From Dryomyza anilis (lineage: Eukaryota; Arthropoda; Insecta; Diptera; Dryomyzidae), in the NCBI GenBank assembly GCA_951804985.1, contig OX638133.1, positions 48,958,829 to 49,022,828 on the forward strand: DNA of 64,000 nucleotides, read 5' to 3'. The notes below the pieces were generated by a model. The model saw only the letters and a list, made by a program, of their open reading frames with translations. It was not told the origin of the DNA and did no database searches. Position numbers and translations under genes: made by a program. Position 1 is the stretch's first letter. Every line of letters begins with the position of its first letter. Shown here piece by piece: positions 1-10,810 of this stretch.

Positions 1-1085
1 TGGTGAACTTGCCAGGTCTGAAGCCGCACTTATAAGGTCCAATCAGTCTGATGACGATGGGCTTCAGTGTTTCACATAATACGCTCGTTAAAACCTTGTA
101 TGCGATGTTGAGGAGACTTATCCCACGGTAGTTGGCGCGTATCGTGGGATCCCCCTTCTTAAGGATTGGGCAGAGTGTACAGAGATTCCATTCGCTAGGC
201 ATGCTTTCTTCTGACCATATTCTGCTGATGAGCTGGTGCATGCTCGTTATGAGCTCATCGCCTCCGGTCTTAAACAACTCAGCAGGCAGATCCGATCCTG
301 CGGCTTTGTTGTTTTTCAGCCTGTTGATGGCTGTGCAGACCTCTTCACGGTCAGGCGGCGGTATGTCAACGCCGTCGTCAGCAACTGGGGTTGTCAAGCT
401 GTGTTCTCTATCGGCGGAGTAGTTGTAATAATCGCCTGGTAGAAGGTCAGAGATTTACTCTCTCCTGTACCCTGGACATCTGTTACTAGATTCCCGTCAT
501 CGTCCTGACCCCCGGTCAGGCGTCTTATCTTCTGAAAGAATTTTCGAGCCACGTTCCTGTCGCCATGCATCTGAATATCTTCACACTCGCGTCTTTCTAA
601 TTCTCTTTTCTTGCGCCTGAAAAGATGTCTCTCCTCCTTCTTCTTCTATCTGTATCGCACCTTCGCAACTCGTGTCAACTGACTGCAGGGTGGCTCTATA
701 TGGAGCGTCTTTCTCTACATTGCCTGCGCGACACTCTACGTCATACAAACTTGTCCGTAGTGGGCATTGAAATCCAAGCACCTCTTCGGCAGCCGTACAC
801 ATTGAGCGGGAGACGTGTGTCCACTGCGCGCATATATCATCGAGAGGGGGAGTGCCTTGGGCAAGCAGGTGTGAGAGTCGAGCGGCATAGGCTTGTTCGG
901 TCTGTTGTGTGTGCAGCTTACTGACGTCTAGCTTTCTTTGCATGGGTTTCCGTTCATTTTGCAGCGCATAAGCGTGCGATGGATTGCGGTGATGTCAGCC
1001 TTTTATCATTCGAGGACATTAACCAGCTGGATAGTGGCACCTTCCCTATAAAGGGTTCGGACACTCCAGGTGCATATCCGTAAAT
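1..1085 (-). pseudogene. Broken endonuclease-RT ORF of the RTE-like LINE
   Basis: Minus-strand frames give, in order, the endonuclease start (ICTW.VRTLYREGA), the post-endonuclease linker in an open stretch 943-581 (QRKLDV.KL...RLSHLL...PPLDD) and RT fingers in 350-1 (NNKAAGS, PAELFKTGG, CPILKKGDPTI, NYRGISLLNIAYK, GPYKCGFRPGK). The frame changes near 580 and again around 440-500, and about 630 bp of endonuclease is absent compared with 18040-21082. It would have been an endonuclease/reverse transcriptase for target-primed retrotransposition. Plus-strand open frames here are antisense shadows. Confidence 0.8.
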
Positions 1086-1275
1086 CATGGTTCTTTATTA
1101 TCAGCTCTTTGAATCAGTTTTTTTATATGGCGGGTCACAAGCCCAACGCACAACCCCCATTTTGAAACCCGATCTTCAGCTGGTTGCTCGTGTTAACGGG
1201 GTTCACCAACGCGAAGGTGAGACTAGGAATTGTGTAGGAGAGGCTATGGCAACTAACAGAAGTCGGTTACTGGCT
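1..1275 (-). mobile_element. RTE-like non-LTR retrotransposon, internally deleted copy cut by window edge
   Basis: Read on the minus strand, this matches the LINE at 17780-21100, in order: 5' leader (about 1275-1090), start of the endonuclease (about 1085-985), then a jump to the linker after the endonuclease (from about 970), then the first third of reverse transcriptase down to position 1. The piece corresponding to about 18262-18893 of the other copy is missing, so most of the endonuclease is deleted. The window begins inside the RT domain at the sequence for CGFRPGK, so the RT active site and 3' end lie outside. The family call rests on similarity to the better copy; the copy cannot encode a working element. 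Confidence 0.85.
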
Positions 1276-1825
1276 TGCGCATGCACTACATCATTGTTTA
1301 AAATAAATTACACAATTTAAATATTGCTAATTTTGCTGCACAAGTGTTAATATTTGAAGGAAAGATATAAAATAAATGAAGCTACTTACTCCCCCACACA
1401 CAAATTAACCTACAATGTATATAGAGTCGCTTTCTCGCCTATTTACAAGGTATGCTATGGAGTACACAAGGAAACTTACGCTCCTGCTTACTTGTAGTAC
1501 GAAAATTCATCGTCTACAAAGCGGCCATACCCCATGTAAAGTAAGCAAGGATGTGGCATGATTTCCGAGTACTCGCAGCTACAAAGTAAGTAGGAGACGA
1601 TCGATGCAGTAAGTAACACATTTTCGACTGGGTTATTTACTTTTAAAAATGTGGTTTGATTTTAAAAGCATTATAAAGCTTAACATGTTTGAATCAAGAC
1701 GACTTCTTCGTGGGTTTTTTTTTAGCAGCAATCATTTCTTAAACAATTTTTTTTTAATTGTCGGCTCTTTTTCGGTCGACTTTTATTTTGAACTACGCTT
1801 GCGAATGCGCCCACTGGACTAAACT
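1276..1825. other. AT-rich intergenic stretch, no gene seen
   Basis: I see no convincing coding frame. There are weak partial inverted similarities around 1480-1620 (cttacttgtag and its near complement), too degraded to call an element. Confidence 0.5.
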
Positions 1826-3052
1826 TCAGTTTGTTACGCCGTTTGTAACACCCAGAAGGAAGCATCTCCGGTATGGAAAAGTATATATATTCTTGATCAG
1901 CATGACCTCCTGAGGGCCAGTTTTTCAGTGCTAGTTGAACTTTATTTGTGGTTTAAACTTCGTTTAAAATTAGAATCGATTTTTTCAGTGAACTTTAACC
2001 GTAGTTTAAACTTAGTTTAAACGACCGATGCTGATGGTTTAAACTACGTTTAAACTTTCAAAATTTTTGACATGATTTTTTCTCACAACACTTTTCACTA
2101 TTTTCTGTTGCTGCGTTTTTTCACAAATTATTACTAATTTTAGTATTTTTGCACACTATGCATTAAACAAAATCTCTCAAGTGCACTATAGTTGCTCGAT
2201 CTGTTGCTAAAATTTAAAATTACATTAATTTAATTTTTCTGAAACAATATTTTTATTTATTTAATTTTGAATGACATTTATCAGAAGTCAAAATCGAGAG
2301 AATTATTTGTCATTAGCCTGTGGTGCCATATGTATTGTCTTGGTGTGTGTTCTTTTTAAACTATCACTGAAAAACTGCTAACAAAATTAAACGCCGTCTA
2401 ATTTAATGAGAAGATTAAATAAACGGAGTTTAAACTAGCACCGAAAAACTGGCCCTGAGTCGATTTAGCGATGTCCGTCTGTCTGTCCGTCTGTCTGTCT
2501 GTCCGTCTGTCTGTTGAAATCCCTACTACTTTTAAAATTGAAGAGCTAGATAAATGAAACTTATAACTTAGATTACTAATATACCTACGCTGTATGTGCG
2601 AAGGTGCGAGATCGGTCCATTGTGACCTATGATCCGACCACTTATGTTCAAATACCTCATATAAAATGTACATATAAATATCAATTTTTATGTATACGTG
2701 CTTAGGTAAACTTTTTTGGTCAAATATATATTGACATCATGCTCAAATACATGATAATAACGTTTTCCGGCGAAAAGACTTGTGGTTCACAAAAAAAAAA
2801 TCGAAATTCGGTACTCCTACCCATTTGTAAATATGGGTATCAAATGACTGGAAATTCTTCAGCGATTGAATGTTTGTAGTTATTTTCAGAATTCGTATAC
2901 CCTGGTGACCTATATATTACATTGAATGGTAACCACACATATGCGTAGGGTTTTTATAGTCGGCTTAGACCGACTATAATTTTGATAATCCTAACTATCA
3001 TAATTACACTTACTTTAAAATTTTCCATGTGATCTAACCTTCCCAACTGGTT
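1826..3052 (+). repeat. mini-me-like dispersed repeat, interrupted by a TIR element
   Basis: The repeat runs from acgccgtttgtaacaccc through a TA-rich core (agtatatatattcttgat), a GTCY tract (gtccgtctgtctgtc) at 2470-2512, and ends near ccatgtgatctaaccttcccaact. The copy at 45010-45691 matches almost base for base over 2460-3052. That layout, a conserved core flanked by (TA)n and (GTCY)n, is what I recall for dipteran mini-me elements. This copy is split by the insertion at 1915-2454. Confidence 0.75.
1915..2454. mobile_element. 540-bp non-autonomous TIR DNA element with 5-bp target duplication
   Basis: The ends are inverted repeats: ggccagtttttcagtgctag at left and, reversed, ggccagtttttcggtgctag at right, about 22 of 23 matching. 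CTGAG flanks both ends (1910-1914 and 2455-2459). The related repeat at 45010-45691 has a single ctgag at this point, so it is the unoccupied site. The interior is rich in gtttaaac motifs and has no transposase. A 5-bp duplication is unusual for hAT (8) or mariner (TA); Transib uses 5 bp but has different end bases, so the superfamily is open. Confidence 0.85.
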
Positions 3053-5035
3053 TCTTCTTCTCTCCGGCACTCTCCGGATTCCATTGTACACACTCGTGCC
3101 GACACAGTGCCTGTATTTCCAAGATGGCAACTGGTGTTATTTGGACCATCCTCAGGTCTCTTTTCTTGTTTTGTTTGTGATCCATTAAGAACGCAATTTA
3201 AAGAATACAATTTAAAGAGTCCTTTAATTGATTTTTGTGTGATTTTTCAAAACAGCTCAATTTTGGAAATATACCCAAGAAACAATTCGTTCCGCTTATG
3301 TTCCGTTATCGGTACAGCAAAACGGAATCATATTCCGGAAACGTGTCGATTTCTAAATCCGGAAACGTATTGGAGAGCGGGTTTTAAGGAACATCGAAAA
3401 CATATTCGAATCAGATGAAAATCCGTCATGACGTGCCGAAAACGTGCATTGTATCGTACTTTAAACTGAGTACAAATTTTTATTTGTTTTTGAAACACAC
3501 CAAAAACGTGCCATAATCGTACCGAAATTTTTAAGAAAAACGGAAAGGAAAAAAATAAGTGGAAAAATAAGCTTACTTAAATAGTATTTATATTCGCAAA
3601 TTAAAACAAGTACATTATATTTTTGTATGTTATTTCTAATTGATTATTTTAATAATTAATTATAAACAAATTTCATTATAATATTAAGTTAATTATTAAA
3701 TCAAGATGGTTTACAAAGTACCAATTTCCATCACACTAACCGGGTGTATCACCTGAGACTCTTAATGTGGGCGTTGTGATCTCATCATTTCCATTGAATG
3801 GTGAGCCAGCGATCTAAATGGATAACCTTGATGTTGGGCACCACCTCAACATGTGGCTTATCAATGGCTCAATGGCTACGCTTATGTTGGGCGACTTCTT
3901 GTACATAATCATCACCTTTTCGGCATCCAAAAACAGTTTGTAAACCGCGGTTAAGGCTGCTGCAGAAAATCATATGAGCAGTTAAACAAAATAGATGCAA
4001 CCGTTAATTGATTCGTTTGTATTGAAGACATTGATTTCTGCTTCCATGATTCATGGCTTTGTTCCACCATTAATAATCCAAAGTTATTTGCTAGTCTGCA
4101 ATGAAGAAGACAATATATATTAAGAAAATGTGAACTATATTAATGCTACTTATCTTTCAATGTCCTGCTGCATGTCGGCTCTCTGCGCCCTGCTTCGCAA
4201 TATTAAATGTTTTTTGATTTCATGTTTCAAACACTCAGGCTACAACGGAAGAAAATCGGTACCGGCGAGACGGATTATTATTACATTATCGTTCCGTTTT
4301 AGTACCTGCTTGGACGGATACTTGCTCAATGTTCCGCTAACGTGCCGGCAATGAGGGAATTGTGATTCCGCTAGGCGTGGCAGTTGACAATAGCACGGGT
4401 TGTACTTAAAACATATGAGTATATACCAGTTATTATTGATGTATCTCAAACCAATCCGAAATTATGACGATTTATATACTAAAAAACAAGATTTTCAAAG
4501 TTAAGATAAAAATAGAAGAAACATTCTTACCACAAATTAAAATATGAAGCAAATCGGAGGGGGTCAGGGCCAAAGCTCGGCGAATTGACGTGGAATGCCC
4601 CATACATATATATATATATTTTAATAGCCATATGATAAAAATATTAACATCGTACTACTCGCTAAATTAATTCATCATTCGGGTCGTATGAGTGATATTA
4701 GTGAAATTTTAAAATACGATTTAACGAATTGATCTAGAAAAGGGATACATGTGTATTTTATTTTTTAGTGTACTTTATGAATATATAACATCCTCATGTG
4801 ACTAAATTCTCAGGCGAAGATGTGTTAATTAATTTTTAATTATTCATTAATCAAATATATCTTACGCAATGTATAGATAAGATTTAATTAAATTAATAAT
4901 ATATACACATTTAATAACATTTAGGATATCCCTCACTCACGTATGTGTTTTTATTAAGGCAACCCTTCTTTTAAAATTAAATAGCTCATTCAAAATAAAA
5001 TGTCTGAAACTTTTTAACCTTATTCGCCTATTTAA
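3053..5035. other. Intergenic, no gene recognised
   Basis: Mixed AT-rich DNA. The frame at 3107-3418 and the opposed pair near 4130-4449 show no family motif. Short ccggaaacg/ttccgtt-type motifs recur at 3290-3440 and 4240-4380 and may be old repeat debris. A short (TA)n lies near 4606-4620. Confidence 0.4.
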
Positions 5036-5309
5036 TAATAATATAATAGTTTGGCGCTACAGTCCTATATAGGACTTCGGCCGAGCTCTCTCACCATTTT
5101 GAGCTGTGCGTGTTATATTTGTACTCAAAGTGGTGGGACTTACAGTTTATTTCCGAATCCGAACGGCTGGTGAGAGCTTTTCATAGTTAATGTTTTACTC
5201 TCGTAGGTTTGCCATTTACTGCTGAGAGGTAGCGCGGTATAGAAAAATGTTTTCTATGAAAAGATGTTGTTAGCCCCAGTCCAGGCTTGAACCGGGGACT
5301 TTTCGGCTT
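5036..5309 (-). mobile_element. tRNA-derived SINE, 5'-truncated copy
   Basis: On the minus strand this matches the full copy at 39843-40156 from the B-box (ggttcaagcctgg) through the body (ctacctctcagcagtaaatggcaaa, ctctcaccagccgttcgga) to the tail next to ATT-rich DNA. The A-box half of the tRNA head is missing at 5309, the usual result of incomplete reverse transcription. It would depend on a LINE for movement. Confidence 0.85.
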
Positions 5310-6178
5310 AAAATCTTAAAGAAAAAGAAATGAATGTGTAGCTGTCATGAAATATGTAGAAAAATTACTACATATGCCTTTGATTTTACTATAAACTGTA
5401 GTTATTTTACTTTGTTGTGATAATTAATATTAAAAAATATAAATTTTTGTAATAAAATCAATTTTATCATTCAGAAAATTATTTTAATTAATATTAAAAA
5501 AAAATTTGATTACCAAAAATAAGGTACAAGAATTATTAATCTGAAAACTATTGTACTATGTAGAATTCTAATTTTTAATACATTGAGTTGGTAAATTATT
5601 TTAAATGTATACAAATGTATTTAAAAACGATAAAAATATAGTAGAAAAATATTTTTTCAAAACAAAGACATAAATGTAATACAGTAATTTTTTCGGTGCA
5701 GTAGGAAATAAATGTTTTATGGAAATTTAAATTTCAGTGAAATTTTGTAAATAAGTTGACCTGCAAATAATTATTATTATTTTTTTTTTTGAATAAATGC
5801 TCGAACAAACATAAACACAAAAAGATTATCTTTATTGTTTGTAATTCCAGAGGCAAATATTTTGTGCAGAAACCTTTTCATTAATCCACCTACATACTGC
5901 TAATAGATTATGAAATTGTATCACAGATGACTAAAGTAAAAAGGAACAATTGACAGAATAGCGGTCGAAATTTAAAAGTCTAAAACGCATTTAAATCGTA
6001 TATCCAAGCAATGCTCAACTATTTATATTACCCCTCACAACCGCGATATAAATTACAAAGACATGGCAAAAATAAATAAATTAAATGAAATTTAAAAAGC
6101 AAACGAATATATCAGAAGGATGCATCTGTTCACTACGGGTTTCACAAAGGATTATAAAAACAATTAAAACCTTATATG
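5310..6178. other. AT-rich stretch, possibly internal remnant of an LTR element
   Basis: No coding frame of note. If the primer-binding site at 6179-6196 is genuine, this would be the start of the internal region of a minus-strand LTR retrotransposon, but I see no gag or pol motif in it. Confidence 0.3.
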
Positions 6179-6196
6179 CCCCACGTTGGGCGCCAT
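6179..6196 (-). other. tRNA-Lys-type primer-binding site of an LTR element remnant
   Basis: The minus strand reads TGGCGCCCAACGTGGGGC, the 18-nt primer-binding site complementary to the 3' end of tRNA-Lys used by several retroelements. Sequence just upstream on that strand (plus 6197-6420, ...gtgtacattaca) would be the end of a 5' LTR. No matching second LTR was found nearby, so this is an isolated remnant. Confidence 0.55.
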
Positions 6197-6840
6197 TTTA
6201 TGTAATGTACACGGGGACAAACTAGGATACAAGATGTTGTTGTATCACAGGCGTACTCAATCTGGGGAAACAAGAAGCCGGGCGGGACCCTTCAATGCAG
6301 CTAGCGGATAGTTAGCTGAGGAGGTTCATGGCTACTTTCTTCGACCAGTTTCCATTCACACAATAATTCTTCGAATCCTTAAGTAAAACTCAAAACTAAA
6401 TAAAACAAATTTAAGTAACCAATTAATTTGGTTAAGGACCAATACAGACCATGGGTACGTAAACTAAATCCAAAAAAAAAAAAATACATAATCTATCAAA
6501 AAGAACAAAAGAGCGGCAAGAGTATCTATATCTCACAGAGAAGCTGGAGATATGTGCATCACCCACCCAACCATGATTCTATAGTGGTACGATATTATTT
6601 GTATAGAATCCCAAATAGAAATTTTATTTAACTCACCCCATTACCCAAGGAAAATCAATTTATTTATCTCACAATGATAAAACTGATCTTTCAGAAGCAA
6701 ATAAAATAATAACACGACATTTTTATGATGTTTTTTTTAAACTTCTGAATTTTGGACAAAATATTTCTCGTGACAAAAATTCTGTAATTTCCAGTCAATT
6801 TCGATAATTAGCCTAAATAACATTATAGTAAAACATAATA
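6197..6840 (-). other. Possible LTR remnant and AT-rich spacer
   Basis: It adjoins the minus-strand primer-binding site. The part up to about 6420 is less AT-rich than its surroundings (cccgcccggcttcttg on the minus strand), as expected for a leader/LTR end. The outer LTR boundary cannot be set without a second copy. The small plus frame at 6428-6631 shows no known motif. Confidence 0.3.
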
Positions 6841-6966
6841 GCGTCGGTAGTTCGTCTGGTTAGTGCGTTGGACTACGAGCGAAAAAGTCTATGGTGCGTT
6901 CGACTACGAGCCGAAAGGTCCCTGGTTCGATCCCAGCGACTGTCAACATCTTTTTCATAGAAAACC
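6841..6966 (+). mobile_element. tRNA-head fragment of the variant SINE
   Basis: It matches the start of the SINE at 36208: gcgtcggtagttcgtctggttag (A-box region), then a repeated gcgtt.gactacgagc segment, then ggttcgatccc (B-box) and catctttttcatagaaaa. The body after 6966 is missing. It shares with the 36-kb copy the duplicated segment between the A and B boxes, which marks a subfamily. It is not a functional tRNA gene. Confidence 0.75.
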
Positions 6967-7146
6967 TACAAGCGAATCGATATTTAAAAAAGCGAATAAA
7001 ATTACCAACTATTGTTGTATTAAAATATTGGTTGCTTTGGCGTGAGGCCAAATGTCGCCACGTTACCTTTATAATTACTCATGATGTCCTACCAGAGAAT
7101 GTCCAACGTTGAAGTTCCATTTTTACTATCATGAAATAATTAGTAC

Positions 7147-8592
7147 AAGTCTTTTCTTCTAAGACATACCTTTATTTAATGAAAGTTTTACTTATAAAGT
7201 AAACACGTCTGCACTCTAAGGCAGTTAAAATCATAACGCTTAAAATCTAAACTTAACTTCTACTCATCACCTCGTGCGACTCACGAACCCCTTGCTTATA
7301 CTTAGTTCTTAAAACACAACTCATAAATGCAAGCAAGCTTATTTTTAAATCTACGTACTACTAAAAACCTCCTGAACACCACATTCGGGTATTACTAATG
7401 TTGTGAAATCATTAACTGTGAGAAAATTTCAATGTGCTAAATTCTTAATTCGTTCCCATGCAGGCGTTAATCTTGACTTAAATTACAACCAATGCTTTTG
7501 TTGTTGCTTATAAACAAACGGCACACTTGCTAGCGTGTGTCTCGGATCAAATTGCACCCAATGCATTTTTCGTTGCTTTTAAGCAGACTTTATTTTATCT
7601 CCTGAAAGTATGCACTCATTATGCACTTCTTCCAGTTACGTCGTTGACGTTATGTTAAGTTAACATGCATCTGTTATTGTGCTTTTAGATTTGAACTTTA
7701 TGTGCATACTGGTTATATGCAGACTTTCTTAAATACATAAAAAAAAACGTTTCTGATTCACAACATTCTTCTACCCTTATTTTAAGAAAAAAATATTATT
7801 AAAAAGAATAATAGTTTTTTCTTTTACATCATTAATATTTCAATATATTTCTTAATTTATTTAACTTACAATAATATTTAAAATCAATAATTATTTTTCA
7901 TATTATTATAATTTATTTTACTTATTTTCATTTTAAGAATCTTGTTAATGCTTATTTTCGTTACTCAATTACTTAATTACTGGTCGCAGTTTTAGTGATA
8001 TTTATATACTTTATTTAACGCTATAACATTACAAGTCACTGAACGTTGCAATTGACAAAACAGTAGTTGATCAAGTTACCACTTTGCAATCGCTGCGTTC
8101 CGTGTTGCTCTGTTGTTTTTCTTGTTTATTCATCTAAGTCATTAAATGCTTTAATTTGTGCAATGATTTGTTTTATTTATTTATTTTTTTTTTTGATATT
8201 TATTGAAAATAAGTCATTTAATTTTTGTTGAGTATATCTTTAGTTATTGTTTATATTTATATTTATAGTTTTCATATTTTTAATGTTTCTTCAAGGTTTT
8301 ATTTACTTATTTTTAGTCTATTAAATTAATTATACAAAAAAAATGTAGTTGTGTCTTCTATTAATTTAAAACATAAACTGCTGTGATCGCTAGTTCTGTT
8401 ACTCTCTGTTTACGTGTACAGGTTGGCTGGCTGCATTTTATTTGTTTCTGTCATTGTTTCGAAAAACATTGTTGTCATCATTTATTCTCATCTTTCGTCT
8501 TGATTTTCTTAGCCTTGTTAAATTTGATGTCTTCTATGTTGCGTTGTTTTTTCAGTCAAATTGAATCGTATTTTGTTGAGAGCAGATACTAA
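7147..8592. repeat. Tandem unit 1 of a 1.4-kb direct repeat
   Basis: It begins aagtcttttcttctaagaca and ends gagcagatactaa. A second unit with the same start, middle (ctgcactctaaggcagttaaa; ttatgttaagttaacatgca) and end lies at 8619-9861. The units differ by scattered substitutions and indels, roughly a tenth of positions by eye. No LTR-type TG/CA ends, inverted termini or coding frame are evident. It could be a tandemly duplicated non-coding segment or a pair of degenerate LTRs with almost nothing between them. Confidence 0.7.
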
Positions 8593-8618
8593 AATTGGTA
8601 ATTTAACTTAATTAATAG

Positions 8619-9860
8619 AAGTCTTTTCTTCTAAGACATAGTTTTATTTAATGAAAGTTTTACTTATAAAAGAAACACGTCTGCACTCTAAGGCAGTTAA
8701 AATCATAATGCTTAAAATCTAAACTTAACTTCTACTTATCACCTCGGTATCGTGCGACTCACGAACCCCTTGCTTATACTTATTTCTTAAAACACAACTC
8801 ATAAATGCAAGCAAGCATTCTTAATTCTACGTACTACTAAAAACCTCATGAACCCCACATCAGATATTTACTAATATTGTGAAATCATTAACTGAGAAAA
8901 TTCCAATGTGCTAAATTCTTAATTGGTTCCCATGCTGGCGTTAGTCTTGACTTAAATTACAACCAATGCTTTTGTTGTTGCTTTTAAACAGACGGCACAC
9001 TTGCTAGCGTGAGTCTCGGATCAAATTGCATTTTTCGTTGCTTTTAAGCAGACTTAATTTTATCTCCTGAAAGTATGCACTCATAAACATTATGCACTTG
9101 TTCCAGTTACGTCGTTGACGTTATGTTAAGTTAACATGCATCTGCTATTGTGCTTTTAGATTTGAACTTTATGTGCATACTAATTATGTGCAGACTTTCT
9201 TAAATACATAAAAAAACGTTACTCATTCACAACATTCTTTCCCCCTTATTTTAAGAAAAAAATATTATTAAAAAGAATAATAGTTTTTTCTATTACATAA
9301 TTAATATTCCAATATACTTCTTAAATTAAATTAAAATATTTAAATGTAAATTATTTCAACTTTTTCAATACAAAATCAGTAATAATTTGTATAGAATCAT
9401 ATAATTGTTTGTCTTTGTTCTCACATAATTATACTTAATGGTCGCAATATTAATTTTTGTTGAATATATATATATTTTTTTATAATATTTCTCTAATTAT
9501 ACTTTTGAAATGTTTAATGTTTTTCCAAATTTGTCTTTACTTATTATAATGTTTTATAATATATTGTTTTATAAAATTTTTCTTTACTTATTATAATGTT
9601 TTCTACTAATTTTAAAACATAGGAAAAAAAACTGCTGCAGGTACTGTTCTGCTGGTTCTGTTATTTTCTGCTTACGTGCTTATGTCGGCTGCGTTTTATT
9701 TGTTGATGTCACTACCCCTTTCGACAAACATTGTTATCACCACTTATTTTCATCTTTCGCCTTGATTTTCTAAACTTTTTTTTTTATAATTTTATGCCCT
9801 TCTAAGTTGCGTTGTTTTTTTTAGCCAAATTGAATCGTATTTTGTTAAGAGCAGATACTA
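8619..9860. repeat. Tandem unit 2 of the 1.4-kb direct repeat
   Basis: Second copy of 7147-8592, about 200 bp shorter through internal deletions. It ends at ...gcagatacTA, exactly where the mariner-like element starts at 9861; unit 1 reads ...gcagatactaaaattgg at the same point and so shows the unoccupied site. Confidence 0.7.
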
Positions 9861-10640
9861 AGGACTGCGTCGAATAAAATTGTCCGTTACATATCTTCCC
9901 ATAATGTGCTATTGCAAGATTCAAATTAAAAAAAAATGATCATAGTAGTTCTGAATTAAATTGCAGAAAATAATTTGTGTCAGTTATAGTCAATACAAAA
10001 TTTATTTAACGCGAAAATGGCAAACGAAGTGGAAGTGCGAGAAAATATAAATAAAATTTTTCAAAAACAACCTAGTTGGTCTTTTAAAAAAATTGCCAAG
10101 GAGGTAGGGGCTAACCCTAAGACCATTTCTCGCGTTATCAACCGCTTTAAGGAAGACCTGACTATTGATCGGAAGAAAGGTTCTGGTAAAAAAAAAGGCC
10201 CACATGATCATGAAAAGTCGAAGAAGGTTGTGAATATTTTAAAGAAAGATCCAAGCATATCCGGAAGGAAATTGGCGAAAAAAGCGGATTGCTCAGAATC
10301 TTTCGTGCGCAAGACTAAGAAAGAAGCTGGGCTGAAGACGTACAAGGTCCAAAAAGTTCCGGATAGAAATGCCGTCAAGAATGAAACCGCAAAACAACGA
10401 GCTGCTAAAAAGCTGAACCAAGATTTTTTAAAAATTCGATTGCTGCATAATGGACGACGAAACTTATGTTTTAGCGGACTTTTCTCAGCTACCTGGGCAG
10501 GAATTTTATACAGCCGATAACAAAATATAACCCAGGTTATTTCTTGCCGTTCATAAAATTCCACTGCATCGAAAATCCATAGTCAAATGGTTCTTTAAAA
10601 ATGTTGAAATATGTATAGTATGCTGAAGCGATCCAAACCT
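9861..10640 (+). mobile_element. Tc1/mariner-type DNA transposon, broken copy
   Basis: The left terminus aggactgcgtcgaataaaat follows a TA dinucleotide (9859-9860), the standard target duplication of this superfamily. The end of the second copy (51481-51489, followed by TA) is the inverted match aggactgcg. The transposase frame runs 10017-10520, with a later fragment near 10565-10610 in another frame. The right terminus was not found, because the copy passes into the dispersed repeat at 10620-13190. Confidence 0.75.
10017..10520 (+). pseudogene. Mariner-type transposase, N-terminal half, frameshifted
   Basis: The open frame of 167 codons starts at ATG 10017 (MANEVEVRENINK). Residues about 20-45 form one helix-turn-helix (FKKIAKEVGANPKTISRVI) and 80-105 a second (SGRKLAKKADCSESFVRKT), the paired DNA-binding helices of Tc1/mariner transposases. 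Near 10430 the frame slips: in another frame MDDETYVLADF then LPGQEFYTA appears, which includes the first catalytic Asp region and ends in a stop at about 10526. A further fragment (SIVKWFFKN) around 10570-10610 suggests the catalytic core between them is deleted. It cannot encode an active DDE/D enzyme. Confidence 0.8.
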
Positions 10641-10810
10641 GCATTTTTCTTTAATTTTCACAATTCATATGCATCACGCAAAATAGTTGCAAATCTACCA
10701 TTAATTAAAATAAAATGTTCCATATATATTACTACAACAGCCGCGTCCAAACAATATTATAAATTGAAATTTAATAGGGTGTCGCATTTTTTCAAAAATT
10801 TAAGTTTAGT

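Noticed and set aside
3700..4000. Less AT-rich stretch with a minus-strand reading that looks mildly protein-like
   Set aside because: I could not match it to a family, and stops interrupt it; insufficient to call a gene or pseudogene.
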